In this document: positions 17,322-26,526 of the stretch, piece after piece | Position numbering within the stretch: position 1 is the first letter of the stretch | How the letters are laid out: each line of letters opens with the position of its first letter | NCBI GenBank assembly: GCA_005787685.1 | Contig: SYAC01000004.1 | Location: 62,001-126,000 of the forward strand | Direction: 5' to 3' | From: Planctomycetia bacterium | GTDB taxonomy: Bacteria; Planctomycetota; Phycisphaerae; Phycisphaerales; SM1A02 | Length of the DNA: 64,000 bases | Translations under genes and position numbers: made by a program | Notes under the pieces: generated by a model | Told to the model about the DNA's origin: nothing | Seen by the model: the letters and a program-made list of their open reading frames with translations, nothing else | The model's database searches: none

Positions 17322-18908
17322 ATGCCCATTCGATTTCCACTTTGTATTGTTCTTGTGTTGAACGCCGTCTTTTATACGGTTGTATTCGCGCAAGATTCGA
17401 CTGAGGAAACTCCGCAAACACCTGCGGATGTCGCTCCACCCGAGCCCGAAGCGAAGCCGCTGCCAAAGCCAACCCCAGCAAAGAAGGCGCCAAGCGCGAC
17501 CGATGTGAAAAATAAAGAAGCCGCTGCCAAAACAAAAAATCTTCAGTCGCTGAAGGAGTTGAATTTATTTTGGAAGAGCGTCAGTGAAAAGAATCGCAGC
17601 GCCTCTTTGATATTTCCAGCATGGATAGCCGCCACACCAATGCCCTCCGTCGTCGCGCCGTCGCCAGAAAATATTTGGCCAGGTATGGAAGGATTTGCAG
17701 ATTGGAAAAAATGGGTGGTGGCAAATCCAGCTTTGCGAGACGCCATTGTGAAATCGCAGATGTGTTTTGTGATTGGCATTCCATATGGGCAAGAGGGGCT
17801 TGACGCAAAGTGGAAAGCCAAGGGAATCTCGGCTACGCCTGGTTCCGCGCCTGGCGAAGCCGCGTTTGGATACCTCAATGCCATGCGAGGGTTGGCCGCC
17901 TATGCCACGATCTGCATGTATGTTGACGCGGAGAATAAAAAGTTTGACGCGGCTTTCGATATCTCGCTTGCCATGCTGCGCGTGTTGCGTCAAGTGAGTG
18001 AGCAACGCATGGAGGCCGAGAAATTATTTGGCATGACCATGATGTCGCGCTTGTTAGAAGCCAACCGCGTATTTATGGCGGCCAACATTGAAACATTGCC
18101 AGTGGCAACGCTGCAGCGCGTGGCCCTGAAGGGATACGCATTTATTAAGCCCGGCGACAATGAGCGACTGAAGCGCTTGGAGTTGCCAGAGGGGGATCGC
18201 GTGATTCTGACCGAGTCCATGCAGAACGCCTTCGATGAGGCGGGGCAACCCAACGAGGCGTACTTTGCAGATGAATTTGGCGAGATTCAATCCATCAATG
18301 CGCCGCTGACCAGATTTGGAGCGGCCGCGCGGTGGCGTCAATTGGCCACTGTGCACGGACCGTTGGTGGCCAGCCAGGAAAAGTTGGTCGCCATTTATGA
18401 CGACTGGTGGCGACGATGGAGAATGCGTTTCTACGATCCAATTTTGGACAGCCCGACGCAATTTTCAAAATTGAATCAGAGCAAATATGCCTTGGTGACT
18501 TTATTCGTGGAAAATTTGCAGCAAGTGTTCGATGCCCGATTGCGCTTGATTGCGGAGATTGATGGCGCAGCGATGTCGGCGGCGTTGTGCGGATTTTATA
18601 TTGACAGCACCAAGCAGTGGCCGCGGGATTTGGCGTCGGCGTTTCCCATTTATGGAATGCGGCGCATGAATTTTGATCCATTTGATAAGAACTATGGGAA
18701 TTTGAATTACCGAAATCTTGGCGACAAATCGCAGCCGCTTGAAACAGCGTGGGGCCAGGTGCAAGTCACGGGAGCGGTGTTGTGGTCGGTTGGACCGGAC
18801 CATGAGGATGATGGATTTGACGCGCACGATCCGGCGGACGGCACGGGTGATCTGGTGTTTTGGCCACCGCCAAGATTTTTGGCGCGTCAAGCTGGCTTAC
18901 TTAAATAA
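17322..18908 (+). CDS. Secreted protein of unknown function
   Basis: 528 residues. The ATG at 17322 opens a signal peptide (MPIRFPLCIVLVLNAVFYTVV, cut after FAQ). A low-complexity Pro/Lys/Glu linker (about 27-62) follows, then a long helical domain and a short C-terminal part (GQVQVTGAVLWSVGPDHEDDG). The last part, with QPLETAWGQVQ and VLWSVGPDHEDDG near a GDLVFWPP tail, resembles the end of type II secretion G-like or planctomycete DUF1559-like proteins, but the match is loose. Thirty bases separate it from trxB on the same strand, so it may be co-transcribed. Function unknown. Confidence 0.72.
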   Translation: MPIRFPLCIVLVLNAVFYTVVFAQDSTEETPQTPADVAPPEPEAKPLPKPTPAKKAPSATDVKNKEAAAKTKNLQSLKELNLFWKSVSEKNRSASLIFPAWIAATPMPSVVAPSPENIWPGMEGFADWKKWVVANPALRDAIVKSQMCFVIGIPYGQEGLDAKWKAKGISATPGSAPGEAAFGYLNAMRGLAAYATICMYVDAENKKFDAAFDISLAMLRVLRQVSEQRMEAEKLFGMTMMSRLLEANRVFMAANIETLPVATLQRVALKGYAFIKPGDNERLKRLELPEGDRVILTESMQNAFDEAGQPNEAYFADEFGEIQSINAPLTRFGAAARWRQLATVHGPLVASQEKLVAIYDDWWRRWRMRFYDPILDSPTQFSKLNQSKYALVTLFVENLQQVFDARLRLIAEIDGAAMSAALCGFYIDSTKQWPRDLASAFPIYGMRRMNFDPFDKNYGNLNYRNLGDKSQPLETAWGQVQVTGAVLWSVGPDHEDDGFDAHDPADGTGDLVFWPPPRFLARQAGLLK

Positions 18909-18938
18909 GAATGGGACTTCAATGAGAAATGCAAGACA

Positions 18939-19919
18939 ATGAGTGAATCAAATGTTGAAAAAGTGGTGATTATTGGCAGCGGTCCCGCTGGTTGGACCGC
19001 GGCCATTTACGCCGCCCGCGCCAACTTAGCGCCACGCTGCATTATTGGCGTGCCCCGCACCGACCCCGCGCCCGTGTTACCGGGTGGGCAGTTAATGTTG
19101 ACGACGGAAGTTGAAAATTACCCAGGATTTCCCCACGGAATTCAAGGCCCTGAAATGATGCAAAAATTTCGCGAACAGGCGGAGCGATTTGGCACCAAGA
19201 TTTCTGAGGCCGATGTTGTGAAGTGCGATTTCTCCAAACGCCCTTTCAAACTTGAGTTGAGCGAGGGAGCGCCCGTGTTGGCGCACAGCGTGATCTTGTC
19301 TACGGGCGCCACGGCAAATTGGATCGGTCTGAAAAATGAAATGCGACTGGCCATGAGCGGCGGTGGCGTCAGCGCGTGCGCCGTGTGCGATGGCGCGTTG
19401 CCGGCGTATCGCAATCAACCATTGGCGGTGGTTGGTGGTGGCGACAGCGCCATGGAGGAGGCCAGCTACTTGCTGAAGTTCGCCAGCCATGTGCACATGA
19501 TCATTCGCCGCGATACATTGCGCGCCAGCAAGGCCATGCAAGCGCGCTTGCTAGGCAATCCCAAAGTCACCATGCACTGGTTCACGGTGGTTGCGGATGT
19601 GCTTGGCCAAGACAAAATAGAGGGGTTGCTGTTGGAAGATGTTCGCACCAAGGAACGGCGTAATTTGCCTGTCAAAGGCTTGTTTTTGGCTATTGGGCAT
19701 TCCCCAGCCACCAAGTTTTTACAAGGCACGGCGGTGGAGCTTGATGAGAAGGGCTATGTAAAATTACGCAACCGCGATAGTCGAACCAATATAGAAGGTG
19801 TGTTCGCAGCGGGCGATGTGGCCGACGCGCACTATCGACAGGCCATCACGGCGGCGGGCATGGGTTGCGCGGCGGCACTTGATAGTGAACGCTGGCTTGC
19901 CACGCAAGGCGTGCACTAA
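18939..19919 (+). CDS. trxB: Thioredoxin-disulfide reductase
   Basis: 326-residue low-molecular-weight flavoenzyme. FAD site IIGSGPAGWTAAIYAARANL-type motif at 11-30, redox-active C147-A-V-C150-D, NADPH motif VVGGGDSAMEEA at 164-175, and C-terminal FAD motif GVFAAGDVADAHYRQAITAAG. It passes electrons from NADPH to thioredoxin in the cytosol. The active-site CAVC differs slightly from the common CATC. It follows the secreted protein gene by 30 bp and ends at a shared terminator with aspS. Confidence 0.95.
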   Translation: MSESNVEKVVIIGSGPAGWTAAIYAARANLAPRCIIGVPRTDPAPVLPGGQLMLTTEVENYPGFPHGIQGPEMMQKFREQAERFGTKISEADVVKCDFSKRPFKLELSEGAPVLAHSVILSTGATANWIGLKNEMRLAMSGGGVSACAVCDGALPAYRNQPLAVVGGGDSAMEEASYLLKFASHVHMIIRRDTLRASKAMQARLLGNPKVTMHWFTVVADVLGQDKIEGLLLEDVRTKERRNLPVKGLFLAIGHSPATKFLQGTAVELDEKGYVKLRNRDSRTNIEGVFAAGDVADAHYRQAITAAGMGCAAALDSERWLATQGVH

Positions 19920-19951
19920 TTGGATTGCGATTGATTTGGAGGAAATAAAAA

Positions 19952-19986
19952 GACGCGCGAAGAAATTTCTGTGCGCGTCCTTTTAT
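19952..19986. terminator. Intrinsic terminator between trxB and aspS
   Basis: GACGCGC (19952-19958) pairs with GCGCGTC (19973-19979) over a 14-nt loop and is followed by a T-rich run; A-rich sequence precedes it, so it can serve both converging genes. Confidence 0.8.
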
Positions 19987-20001
19987 TTTTTTGTGGTGAA
20001 A

Positions 20002-21804
20002 CTAGGCTTGCGCTTTTTGCGTGACGGCGCGGCGTACATGCAACTCCTTGAGTTGCTCGTCGTCCACCGGCCCAGGCGCGTCGATCATGAGGTCGCCACC
20101 AGACTGCGTCTTTGGAAAGGCGATCACGTCGCGGATATTATTGGTGTCGCACAAATGCATGACCAAGCGGTCAAGACCAAACGCCATGCCGCCATGAGGC
20201 GGCGCTCCGTGACGAAGCGCGCTGAGCAGGAATCCAAACTTGCGATCCGCGTCTTCTTGCGTCAGGCCGATCAGCTTGAACACTTTCTCCTGCACATCGG
20301 TTCGGTGAATGCGAATAGAGCCGCCGGCAATTTCACTGCCGTTGAGAACCATGTCGTAACCGGCGCTCACACAGGTGCCAGGGTCGCTTTCTAAAAGGTC
20401 AAATTGATCAGGATTTGGGCTAGTAAATGGATGGTGCATGGCCACCCAACGCTGGCCTTCCTCGTCAAAATCAAACATGGGGAAATCAATCACCCACAAG
20501 AAATTCCACATGCCCGCGGGAACAGCCTTGAGATCGTCGGCTACTTTCAGGCGCAGTTCACCCGCGGCCTTGACGGCAATTTCCCAGTGGTCGGCCACCA
20601 TGAGAATGGTGTCGCCAGGTTGCGCGTTCAGCGCGGCTTTGAACTCCGCGGCAATGGGTTCCACAAATTTTGCAATGCCAGTTTCAAAAGTTCCAGTGGC
20701 GGAAACTTTTGTCACAGCCACGCCGCCAGCCTTAAACGCCTTCACAAAATCCGCGTAGGTGTCGGTCATCTTGCGCGTGAGTTGGCCTAGCGAAGCGGGC
20801 ACAACAATAGCTTTTACGCAACCGTTTTTTCCAAGACGGGACTTGGCAAGCGCCTCGTCAAAAACTTTGAAGCCGCACTTGGCTGCGATCGCGCTGATGT
20901 CGTGTAGCTCTAGGCCAAAGCGCGTGTCTGGTTTGTCGCTGCCAAAACGGTTCATGGCATCAATCCATGTCATGCGCGCAATGGTTGGAATAGTCACGCC
21001 CAGCATTTCCTTCCACAAGCCTTGCACAAATCCGCTCATGACATCCATGACATCGCTGCGGTCCACAAAGCTTAATTCAAGGTCAATTTGGCTGAATTCC
21101 GCCTGGCGATCGGCGCGTGGATCCTCGTCGCGCAAGCAGCGGCAAATTTGAAAGTAGCGTTCGCAACCGGCCACCATGAGAATTTGCTTGAACAGCTGCG
21201 GGCTTTGTGGAAGCGCGTACCAGTCACCCGGATGCAGGCGTGATGGCACCAGAAAATCGCGCGCTCCCTCGGGGGTGCTCTTGATTAGAAGTGGAGTTTC
21301 AATTTCCGTGAAGCGCTGGCTGGAAAAATACTGGCGCGTGAATTGCAACACGCGGTGTCGCTCGCGCAGAATTTTTTGCATGGATGGGCGGCGCAAATCC
21401 AAGTAGCGATACTTCAGGCGAATTTCCTCATTGATCTTTGGCGCATCATGGTCGTCGGGAAGGATGGGCAAATCAATCGCCTTATTGAAGACTTCAATCT
21501 CCGCGGCAAGAAGTTCAACCTCACCAGTGGCTAGTTTCAGATTTGGATCGCCCGCGCGCTTGCGCAGCAATCCTTTGACGGCAATGCAATCCTCGCGGCG
21601 CAAACCACGCGCGGCGGCGACAACATGCGGCGGGGCGTCCTCTAAATTACACACCACTTGGCACAGGCCGTCGCGGTCGCGAAGATCTAAAAACACCAAT
21701 CCCTTGCCTTGATCTCGATAGGTGTTCACCCATCCGCAAAGTGTGACTGTGTTGCCAGCGTGGTTGGCGCGAGGTTCTCCGCAGGTGTGTGTTCTTTTAA
21801 GCAT
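20002..21804 (-). CDS. aspS: Aspartyl-tRNA synthetase
   Basis: 600 residues, class II, bacterial type with a GAD insertion. Start at 21804 gives MLKRTHTCGEPR, right for the family; upstream open codons are not. OB-fold anticodon domain with GWVNTYRDQGKGLVFLDLRD, motif 2 CLRDEDPRADRQAEFSQIDL, motif 3 GGMAFGLDRLVM. At the site that tells Asp-only (Leu) from Asp/Asn (His) enzymes there is a Gln, with one extra residue in the loop, so the specificity class cannot be read. It is read towards trxB and away from lpxB, whose start lies 80 bp away. Confidence 0.96.
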   Translation of the reverse strand: MLKRTHTCGEPRANHAGNTVTLCGWVNTYRDQGKGLVFLDLRDRDGLCQVVCNLEDAPPHVVAAARGLRREDCIAVKGLLRKRAGDPNLKLATGEVELLAAEIEVFNKAIDLPILPDDHDAPKINEEIRLKYRYLDLRRPSMQKILRERHRVLQFTRQYFSSQRFTEIETPLLIKSTPEGARDFLVPSRLHPGDWYALPQSPQLFKQILMVAGCERYFQICRCLRDEDPRADRQAEFSQIDLELSFVDRSDVMDVMSGFVQGLWKEMLGVTIPTIARMTWIDAMNRFGSDKPDTRFGLELHDISAIAAKCGFKVFDEALAKSRLGKNGCVKAIVVPASLGQLTRKMTDTYADFVKAFKAGGVAVTKVSATGTFETGIAKFVEPIAAEFKAALNAQPGDTILMVADHWEIAVKAAGELRLKVADDLKAVPAGMWNFLWVIDFPMFDFDEEGQRWVAMHHPFTSPNPDQFDLLESDPGTCVSAGYDMVLNGSEIAGGSIRIHRTDVQEKVFKLIGLTQEDADRKFGFLLSALRHGAPPHGGMAFGLDRLVMHLCDTNNIRDVIAFPKTQSGGDLMIDAPGPVDDEQLKELHVRRAVTQKAQA

Positions 21805-21884
21805 GGGTGGTTTCCGTGTCGGGAGGCGAAGGGTACTTGAAATGACGAATCGGGTATGGTTTGCTTGTGAACGGCGCAAACGAT

Positions 21885-23051
21885 ATGAAAGATCACTTAT
21901 CCGCGAAAGCCACCGTGCTGTTCACCGCGTTCGAGCCGTCGGGGGACGCGCATGCCGCGCCAGTGATCGCGGCGTTGAAGACCATGGCGCCTGAAATAGA
22001 AATTGTCGCGTGGGGAGGACCGCAGATGGAGCGCGCCGGCGCCACCATGATCGAGCGCACCGCCGACGATGGCTCAATGGGATTGTCGGCGTTGTCAAAA
22101 ATTTCTTCGGTAAGAAAAACTCAGGCCGCCATTCGCCGATGGGCGTTGGCCCGTCGTGTGAATGTGCATGTGCCCGTTGATTCGCCGGCGGCGAACTTTG
22201 CCATTGCTCAATTCATGAAAGCGCGCGGAGTGCGCGTGTGCCATTTGGTGGCGCCACAATTGTGGGCATGGGGACCTTGGCGCTTGAACAAGTTGCGCCG
22301 CTGCACCGATTTGGTTCTGTGTTTGCTGCCCTTTGAGCAAGAGTGGTTTCGCACGCGGCGCGTGCCCGCGAAGTTTATTGGGCACCCCGTGATCAATCGC
22401 ATTTTGGATCAGACCAGCATGGATGCGCAAGCCAAGGAGTTGCCCCCTGGTTCGCCCAAAGTGTTGCTGCTTCCGGGCAGCCGCAGCAGCGAGGTGAAAC
22501 GCAACCTGTCCTTGCTGTTGCAAGTGTTCAGTGATATGCAGCACAATCATCGCCGAGCGCTTGCGATTATCGTGACGGCCAACCACTCCCTAGAAAAGTT
22601 GGTCCGCAATCTTGTGCCAACATTGCCCCCCGGCGTGTTGTTGATGACGGGCAAACTGGACGCGTCAATTTCATGGTGCGATATTGCGTTATGCGTCAGT
22701 GGCACGGTGAGTTTGGATGTGCTGCGTCAAGCCAAACCCATGGTGGGCATGTATCGAACGGGCTTATTGTCGGTGATTGGCGGCAACCTGATGCTGTCCA
22801 TGCCCAATCGATTGCTTCCCAACATTTTGGCGGGTCGGCGCATGGTGCCAGAGTTTGTGCCGTGCCTTGGGCGCGCTGGTCCTATTAGCGCCGCAGTGGA
22901 GAACTTGCTGGCGGATCAATCCCGGCTGCGTGAAACTGCCAACGCTTTACGCACTCTTTTGCCTGCATTTCAGGGAAAATCACCTGATCGAGAGGCGGCT
23001 CAAGCCATCCTTGCCTTTGCCTCTGGGCGCAACCCAATGGACAACACGTGA
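21885..23051 (+). CDS. lpxB: Lipid-A-disaccharide synthase
   Basis: 388 residues, glycosyltransferase family 19. The frame can be opened by a TTG at 21861, but the ATG at 21885 is a better start (MKDHLSAKATVLFTA). Family signs: FEPSGDAHAAPVIAAL, VAPQLWAWGPWRLNKLRR, LLPFEQEWF, GHPVINRI, LLLPGSRSSEVKRNLSLLL and CVSGTVSLDVL. It joins UDP-diacylglucosamine and lipid X at the inner membrane in lipid A synthesis, which points to an LPS-bearing outer membrane. The typical SGD and GNP motifs are partly changed (no clear GNP), so it is somewhat divergent. Other lpx genes are not in the window. Confidence 0.9.
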   Translation: MKDHLSAKATVLFTAFEPSGDAHAAPVIAALKTMAPEIEIVAWGGPQMERAGATMIERTADDGSMGLSALSKISSVRKTQAAIRRWALARRVNVHVPVDSPAANFAIAQFMKARGVRVCHLVAPQLWAWGPWRLNKLRRCTDLVLCLLPFEQEWFRTRRVPAKFIGHPVINRILDQTSMDAQAKELPPGSPKVLLLPGSRSSEVKRNLSLLLQVFSDMQHNHRRALAIIVTANHSLEKLVRNLVPTLPPGVLLMTGKLDASISWCDIALCVSGTVSLDVLRQAKPMVGMYRTGLLSVIGGNLMLSMPNRLLPNILAGRRMVPEFVPCLGRAGPISAAVENLLADQSRLRETANALRTLLPAFQGKSPDREAAQAILAFASGRNPMDNT

Positions 23052-23161
23052 GCGCGATCGGCCGTCTTGTTCAGTCGAGTGTGAATTGATGCACGCTATG
23101 CAGAAAACTCACAGAGCCTCTATTATTGAAAGCGTATCTCACACTTGAAAAGGAATATCGT

Positions 23162-24379
23162 ATGTTAAAAAATCTCACCGCCGTATGTGTACTTGCAGTT
23201 TCCAGCGCGACACTTTTCAGCGCGATCGCTTGGGCGCAAGAAACGCCAGGGGAAACGAAGAAGCTTAAAATTATTTCCAGCCTTCCACTGACCGGCAGCG
23301 CCAACGCGCAGACCACATCGGTGATCAACGGTATTCGCATGGCCATTGATGAAGTCAACGGTAAAGTCGGGGACTACACCATTGAGTATGAAGCACTCGA
23401 TGACGCTAGTCCACAACGCGGCAACTGGGACCCGGCGGTGGAGGCGCAGAATGCCAACAAAGCTTCGCGTGATTTGAGTGTGGTTGGCTACATTGGCACC
23501 TACAACTCCGGCGCCAGCAAAATCAGCATGCCCATCTTGAACAAGGCGGGATTGGTCATGATCAGTCCAGGCAACACATATCCAGGTCTGACTAAGCCTG
23601 GAACTGGCGAGGCGAATGAGCCAAAAATCTACCGCCCTACCGGCAAAATTAATTATTTCCGCGTGGTGCCAACCGATGATTTGCAAGGTGTGGTCGCGGC
23701 GGAATGGGCCCAATCCATGGGAGTTCAGAAGGTATTTATTTTGGATGATCGCGAGCTTTACGGCAAAGGTATTGCCGATGTTTTTGAGAAGCGCTCCAAG
23801 GAATTGGGTATACAAGTGCTTGGACGCGAGGGAGTGGATCCAAAGGCGACCAACTTCAAGGCGCTGGCCACCAAGATCAAGGCTGTCACTCCAGACTTGG
23901 TGTACTACGGTGGAACCACCCAAACCAACGCGGGTCAAATTGCAAAGGATCTTCGCACGGCCAATGCCACGCCAAGTTTCATGGTGCCCGACGGATGTTT
24001 TGAAAATGCATTCATTGAGGCCGCGGGCGACGCCAATGTCAACGGCAGCGCATACATCACCTTTGGCGGACTTCCAGCGGATCAACTCACAGGTCGTGGC
24101 GCGGAGTTCCGCGACTTGTACACAAAGAAGTATGGACAAGAACCCGAGGCCTATGCGGCGTACGGCTATGAGGCCTGCAAGGTGTTGCTCGAGGCCATGG
24201 CCCGAGCCAAGACCAAGGACCGCGCGGGCATTTTGCAAGCTGTGGCGGAAACCAGGGATTTTGAAGGGGTTTTAGGCAAATGGAGCTTTGACGCCAACGG
24301 CGACACCACCAACAAGGTGATGAGTGGGAACACTGTGGAAAATGGTAAGTTTAAATTTGTCAAAGTGCTTGGAAAATAA
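23162..24379 (+). CDS. livJ: Branched-chain amino-acid ABC transporter, substrate-binding protein
   Basis: 405 residues. The ATG at 23162 follows AAAGGAA and opens a signal peptide ending SAIAWAQ. Periplasmic-binding fold type I (LivK/LivJ family): IISSLPLTGSANAQTTSVINGIRMAIDEVNG, then VVGYIGTYNSGASKISMPILNKAGLVMISPGNT, and VFILDDRELYGKGIADVFEK. It captures the substrate in the periplasm and hands it to LivHM. First gene of the livJHMGF operon; the next start follows 21 bp after its stop. Branched-chain amino acids are the default guess, but the family also binds urea, amides and aromatic acids. Confidence 0.92.
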   Translation: MLKNLTAVCVLAVSSATLFSAIAWAQETPGETKKLKIISSLPLTGSANAQTTSVINGIRMAIDEVNGKVGDYTIEYEALDDASPQRGNWDPAVEAQNANKASRDLSVVGYIGTYNSGASKISMPILNKAGLVMISPGNTYPGLTKPGTGEANEPKIYRPTGKINYFRVVPTDDLQGVVAAEWAQSMGVQKVFILDDRELYGKGIADVFEKRSKELGIQVLGREGVDPKATNFKALATKIKAVTPDLVYYGGTTQTNAGQIAKDLRTANATPSFMVPDGCFENAFIEAAGDANVNGSAYITFGGLPADQLTGRGAEFRDLYTKKYGQEPEAYAAYGYEACKVLLEAMARAKTKDRAGILQAVAETRDFEGVLGKWSFDANGDTTNKVMSGNTVENGKFKFVKVLGK

Positions 24380-24400
24380 ACACTCGGGACCATTGCAAAA

Positions 24401-25444
24401 ATGAATCTTGCCACACAAGGATTTCTTGGTGAATATTTCCTTGGCATGACCATGGCCCAAGCCACGCTTGTTGAAAATGTAGCCATGGGTTGGGGCCATG
24501 TTCTGTCGCAACAATTGATCACGGGTGTCTCCAATGGAATGATCATCGCGCTGATTGCGATTGGCTACACCATGGTGTATGGAATTATTGAACTGATTAA
24601 TTTTGCGCATGGAGATTTGTGCACGCTGGGATCGTTCTTAGCGCTGACCCTGGTGGGGGCGTTGGGCATGGAGGCGTGGGCAGGTCTTGGCGGGACGGCG
24701 GCAGTGGTGACGCTGTTGATCAGCGCAGCACTATTTTGCGCGGTCTTGAACTGGTCCATTGACCGCGTGGCGTACCGTCCGTTGCGGGGCAAGCCCAAAC
24801 TTGCGCTGCTTGTGAGCGCCATTGGATGCTCCTTTATTTTAATAAATATTGCGCTGTTTTGGGGGGGTTTGCCCATGGAGGTCTTTGGCGGCGGGAAAGC
24901 GGCGGCGGCTCCCAAGGATTTTCCATCGCTCATCTCAAACGAAAATTTGCTGGGCGCACATTCCGCAATCACCGTGACATGGCGTGATCTCTTTGTGGTG
25001 ATGGTCACCATTCCATTGATGATTGGCTTGACATGGTTGGTGAAATCAACGCGCTTGGGCAAGGCAATGCGCGCCGTGGCGCAGAATCCAACCGCCGCCG
25101 CGCTGATGGGCATTGATGTGAATCGCGTCATTGGCTCCACCTTTCTCATTGGCGGAGCGCTCGGTGGATTCGCCAGTGTGATCTACGCGCTTTACAACAA
25201 CACGATTTCATTTCAGATGGGCTACCGCACTGGCATGGACGCATTCACCGCGGCGGTGCTGGGTGGCATTGGAAGTTTGCCAGGTGCGGTGGTGGGCGGA
25301 ATTGTGATTGGCTTGGTGCGCGCGCTGAGTGATGGCTACATTGAAGCGCGCTGGACCAACTCGGTGGTTTTCGCAATTCTTATTTTGACGCTTGTGTTTC
25401 GGCCCAGCGGAATTTTGGGAGCCAAACTCCGGGAGAAAGTTTGA
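24401..25444 (+). CDS. livH: Branched-chain amino-acid ABC transporter permease LivH
   Basis: 347 residues with about eight or nine membrane helices. Family patterns: TVGVSNGMIIALIAIGYTMVYGIIELINFAHG type stretch near residue 50, RPLRGKPKLALLVSAIG, and the coupling segment AVAQNPTAAALMGIDVNRV followed by LGGIGSLPGAVVGG. A few N-terminal residues before the first helix are extra, so an internal ATG (codon 16 or 18) may be the true start. The stop overlaps the livM start by one base (TGATG). Confidence 0.93.
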   Translation: MNLATQGFLGEYFLGMTMAQATLVENVAMGWGHVLSQQLITGVSNGMIIALIAIGYTMVYGIIELINFAHGDLCTLGSFLALTLVGALGMEAWAGLGGTAAVVTLLISAALFCAVLNWSIDRVAYRPLRGKPKLALLVSAIGCSFILINIALFWGGLPMEVFGGGKAAAAPKDFPSLISNENLLGAHSAITVTWRDLFVVMVTIPLMIGLTWLVKSTRLGKAMRAVAQNPTAAALMGIDVNRVIGSTFLIGGALGGFASVIYALYNNTISFQMGYRTGMDAFTAAVLGGIGSLPGAVVGGIVIGLVRALSDGYIEARWTNSVVFAILILTLVFRPSGILGAKLREKV

Positions 25445-26526
25445 TGAGCGCCACGCCCGTTTGGAAAAAATTCATGCGCATTGATGTTGCGCTGTTGATC
25501 CTGGCGTGCTTGTTGGCGTTGGTGAATCGGCGACTTGGATTGGAAATGGTCGATCCCATGCGCGGCGTCATGGTGTTCGCAATCTTGGCGCTTGGCTTGA
25601 ACATTGTCACGGGTTTCACAGGGCTTTTGCACTTGGGAATGGCCGCATTTATGGCTATTGGCGCCTATGCGTTCGCCATAAGCAGTTGCGATATTTATCC
25701 CTTTCAACTTGGATTTTGGTGGGGAATTCTATTCACGGCGATTGTTGGCGCGTTCGCGGGGGTGTTGCTTGGCGCGCCCACGCTGGGTTTACGGGGCGAC
25801 TATTTAGCCATTGTCACGCTGGGCTTTGGCGAGATCACGCAAGATGTATTGAAAAATATGGATGTCATTACAAAAGGTACGCAAGGTATTAATCCATTGC
25901 CTGCGCCATATGTTCCATGGTGGAGCGACGGGGGATTGATCATATTTGAATTCGCGAGCGATCAAGAACTTCCTTGGTACTGGTTGTTTCTTGGATTTGT
26001 GGTGGTCGCGGTTGTGGTATGCAGAAATTTGGAGCGCAGCCGCACGGGTCGATCATGGCTGGCGGTGCGAGAGGATCAACTTGCGGCGCAGTGCATGGGC
26101 ATGGCACCAGTGCCAGTGAAGATGATCGCCTTTGCCACTGGCGCAGCGCTGGCGGCAGTGGCTGGTGGACTATGGGCGAGCATGTACTCCAGCACTGGCG
26201 AGCCAGGCAATTATGATTTTCAAATCAGCATCTTGGCGCTGTGCATTGTCATTGTTGGTGGAATGGGTTCTATCAACGGAGTGTTGGTTGGCTCAATCGC
26301 CATGATTGGGATTGCAAACATTGCGTTACCCAAGATTGCCGGAGCCATGCAAAACGCGGGTTGGATTGTTTCGGGCAGCGTATTTGGCAGCCCGAACAAC
26401 TGGAAATACCTTGTATTTGGCTTGGTTTTAGTGCTCATGATGCGCTTTCGTCCAGATGGATTGCTGCCCGCAAAGTTGTCTTTGGTGAGCGCCAAAAAGA
26501 AAAATCAAGTGGAGTCAACTCCATGA
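25444..26526 (+). CDS. livM: Branched-chain amino-acid ABC transporter permease LivM
   Basis: 360 residues. Typical LivM segments: FAILALGLNIVTGFTGLLHLG, the cytoplasmic coupling region GRSWLAVREDQLAAQCMGM with the EAA-like helix, and GGMGSINGVLVGSI. It forms the membrane channel with LivH. The start overlaps the livH stop, and its own stop overlaps the livG start (ATGA). C-terminal MRFRPDGLLP is a family trademark. Confidence 0.93.
   Translation: MSATPVWKKFMRIDVALLILACLLALVNRRLGLEMVDPMRGVMVFAILALGLNIVTGFTGLLHLGMAAFMAIGAYAFAISSCDIYPFQLGFWWGILFTAIVGAFAGVLLGAPTLGLRGDYLAIVTLGFGEITQDVLKNMDVITKGTQGINPLPAPYVPWWSDGGLIIFEFASDQELPWYWLFLGFVVVAVVVCRNLERSRTGRSWLAVREDQLAAQCMGMAPVPVKMIAFATGAALAAVAGGLWASMYSSTGEPGNYDFQISILALCIVIVGGMGSINGVLVGSIAMIGIANIALPKIAGAMQNAGWIVSGSVFGSPNNWKYLVFGLVLVLMMRFRPDGLLPAKLSLVSAKKKNQVESTP

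Noticed and set aside
23165-24238. Long minus-strand open frame antisense to livJ
   Set aside because: The plus strand encodes an obvious substrate-binding protein. The antisense frame has no family pattern and follows from the codon use of livJ.
26241-26522. Upstream extension of livG into livM (possible LivM-LivG fusion)
   Set aside because: The frame is open upstream but out of register with livM, which keeps its own frame and stop. The ATGA overlap start fits the rest of the operon.
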